From contig NC_061078.1 of the NCBI RefSeq assembly GCF_021917145.1, positions 1,096,795 through 1,160,794 of the forward strand: a stretch of 64,000 bases of DNA, in the 5' to 3' direction. The first letter of the stretch is position 1, and the number at the start of each line of letters is the position of its first letter. This DNA is from Hypomesus transpacificus. Its lineage: Eukaryota; Chordata; Actinopteri; Osmeriformes; Osmeridae. The notes below the pieces were generated by a model that worked only from the letters and a program-made list of their open reading frames with translations, ran no database searches and had not been told where the DNA came from. Below, piece by piece: positions 63,398 through 64,000 of the stretch. The translations under genes were made by a program, and so were the position numbers.

Positions 63398-64000
63398 GCT
63401 CTCAAAACAAACCTCACTAAGGTCACATCCATATTTCCTAACACACACACACTCACACACCTGCAGGCACAAACACACACTCACTCACTCACACACCTGC
63501 AGGCACAAACACACACTCACTCACACACACACCTGCAGGCACAAACACACACACTCAGATTGGAGCAGATTGTAGACAGAAAGTGTGCGTGTGAGTAAGG
63601 CTAAAGGAATGTATCCATTCACAGTTTGTATGGATAGATTACAGGCTTTACAACAGCTCGACCTGAATAGGTTGTGTGTGAGTGTGTGGGTCTGCATGTG
63701 GCAAGTTCTTCCTCTAGTCGCTATGGAAACATGGTGTTTTTTAGAGAGCAGTCCCTATGCTTGAAGAAGGCCCTTCATGCACACGCACACACACAGTGTG
63801 ACATTTCTCTGGATAAGAACCACAAAAAAGACCATGACTGAAAGGGGGAGGGAGAGGGAGAGAGAGAATTCCCTCTCCTATTTTGTGATGTTGCAACCAG
63901 GAAGTGATTAATCTACTCTGTCTCGTCTGACTGGCTTCCTGACAGGCCAGTTAATCGATCCCAGAGTCTAGATCAATGCTGCTGGGATCAGCTCTCCAGT
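63398..64000. other. gna12 intron, right edge of the window
   Basis: Contains a 34-36-bp tandem repeat with CACACCTGCAGGCACAAACA (about 63440-63555, three copies) and otherwise unremarkable intron sequence. No gna12 exon is recognisable. Confidence 0.6.

Overview
The window is vertebrate nuclear DNA, almost certainly from a teleost fish. Its genes are split by many small introns with GT-AG borders. It is dense in CA/GA/GGGA microsatellites and GC-rich minisatellites. It carries fish-type mobile elements: an RTE-like LINE, an L2/Rex1-like LINE fragment, several hAT elements, a Harbinger-like element and a tRNA-derived SINE. All gene names below come from recognising translated exons and from checking that reading phase is kept across every proposed splice junction. 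No database search was possible.

Layout, left to right. (1) 266-862, minus: first coding exon of axin1, carrying the N-terminal tankyrase-binding motif and most of the APC-binding RGS domain; the rest lies off the left edge. (2) 863-14.6 kb: 5' flank of axin1 and a long gene-poor stretch, interrupted by a full-length, open RTE-like LINE (4901-8261) with a 12-bp target-site duplication. (3) 15.4-38.2 kb: a compact block of four housekeeping RNA genes: thumpd1 (minus), eri2 (minus), rexo5 (plus) and parn (minus). eri2 and rexo5 start 327 bp apart, head to head; rexo5 and parn converge tail to tail. All four open reading frames can be rebuilt completely: 320, 790, 858 and 666 aa. Three of them are DEDD-family 3'-5' exonucleases with all expected catalytic residues, and thumpd1 is an RNA-binding THUMP protein. 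(4) 38.7-56.2 kb: a tandem segmental duplication carrying two ICAM-like immunoglobulin-superfamily receptor genes. The proximal copy (43.1-39.1 kb) has two in-frame nonsense codons and is probably a pseudogene. The distal copy (53.5-49.9 kb) is open for 372 aa with signal peptide, three Ig domains, membrane span and tail. Three hAT-type insertions, a LINE fragment and a SINE distinguish the copies. (5) 59.2 kb to the right edge: the last four coding exons of gna12 (G-alpha-12, minus), with a decayed Harbinger-like transposon upstream of them in an intron; the 5' exons are off the right edge.

The most unusual feature is how much tandem-repeat DNA sits inside introns and exons of essential RNA genes. 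Examples are an about 50-copy, nearly perfect 38-bp array filling the last parn intron, whose every unit ends in the same bases as the real 3' splice site; an about 1.8-kb minisatellite in thumpd1; a 51-bp coding minisatellite in eri2; a 36-bp coding minisatellite in rexo5; and local duplications that copied splice-site regions in rexo5 and parn. I saw no wholly new gene system; the strongest candidates for follow-up are these repeat-splice-site overlaps, the exonuclease cluster, and the decaying/intact ICAM-like pair.
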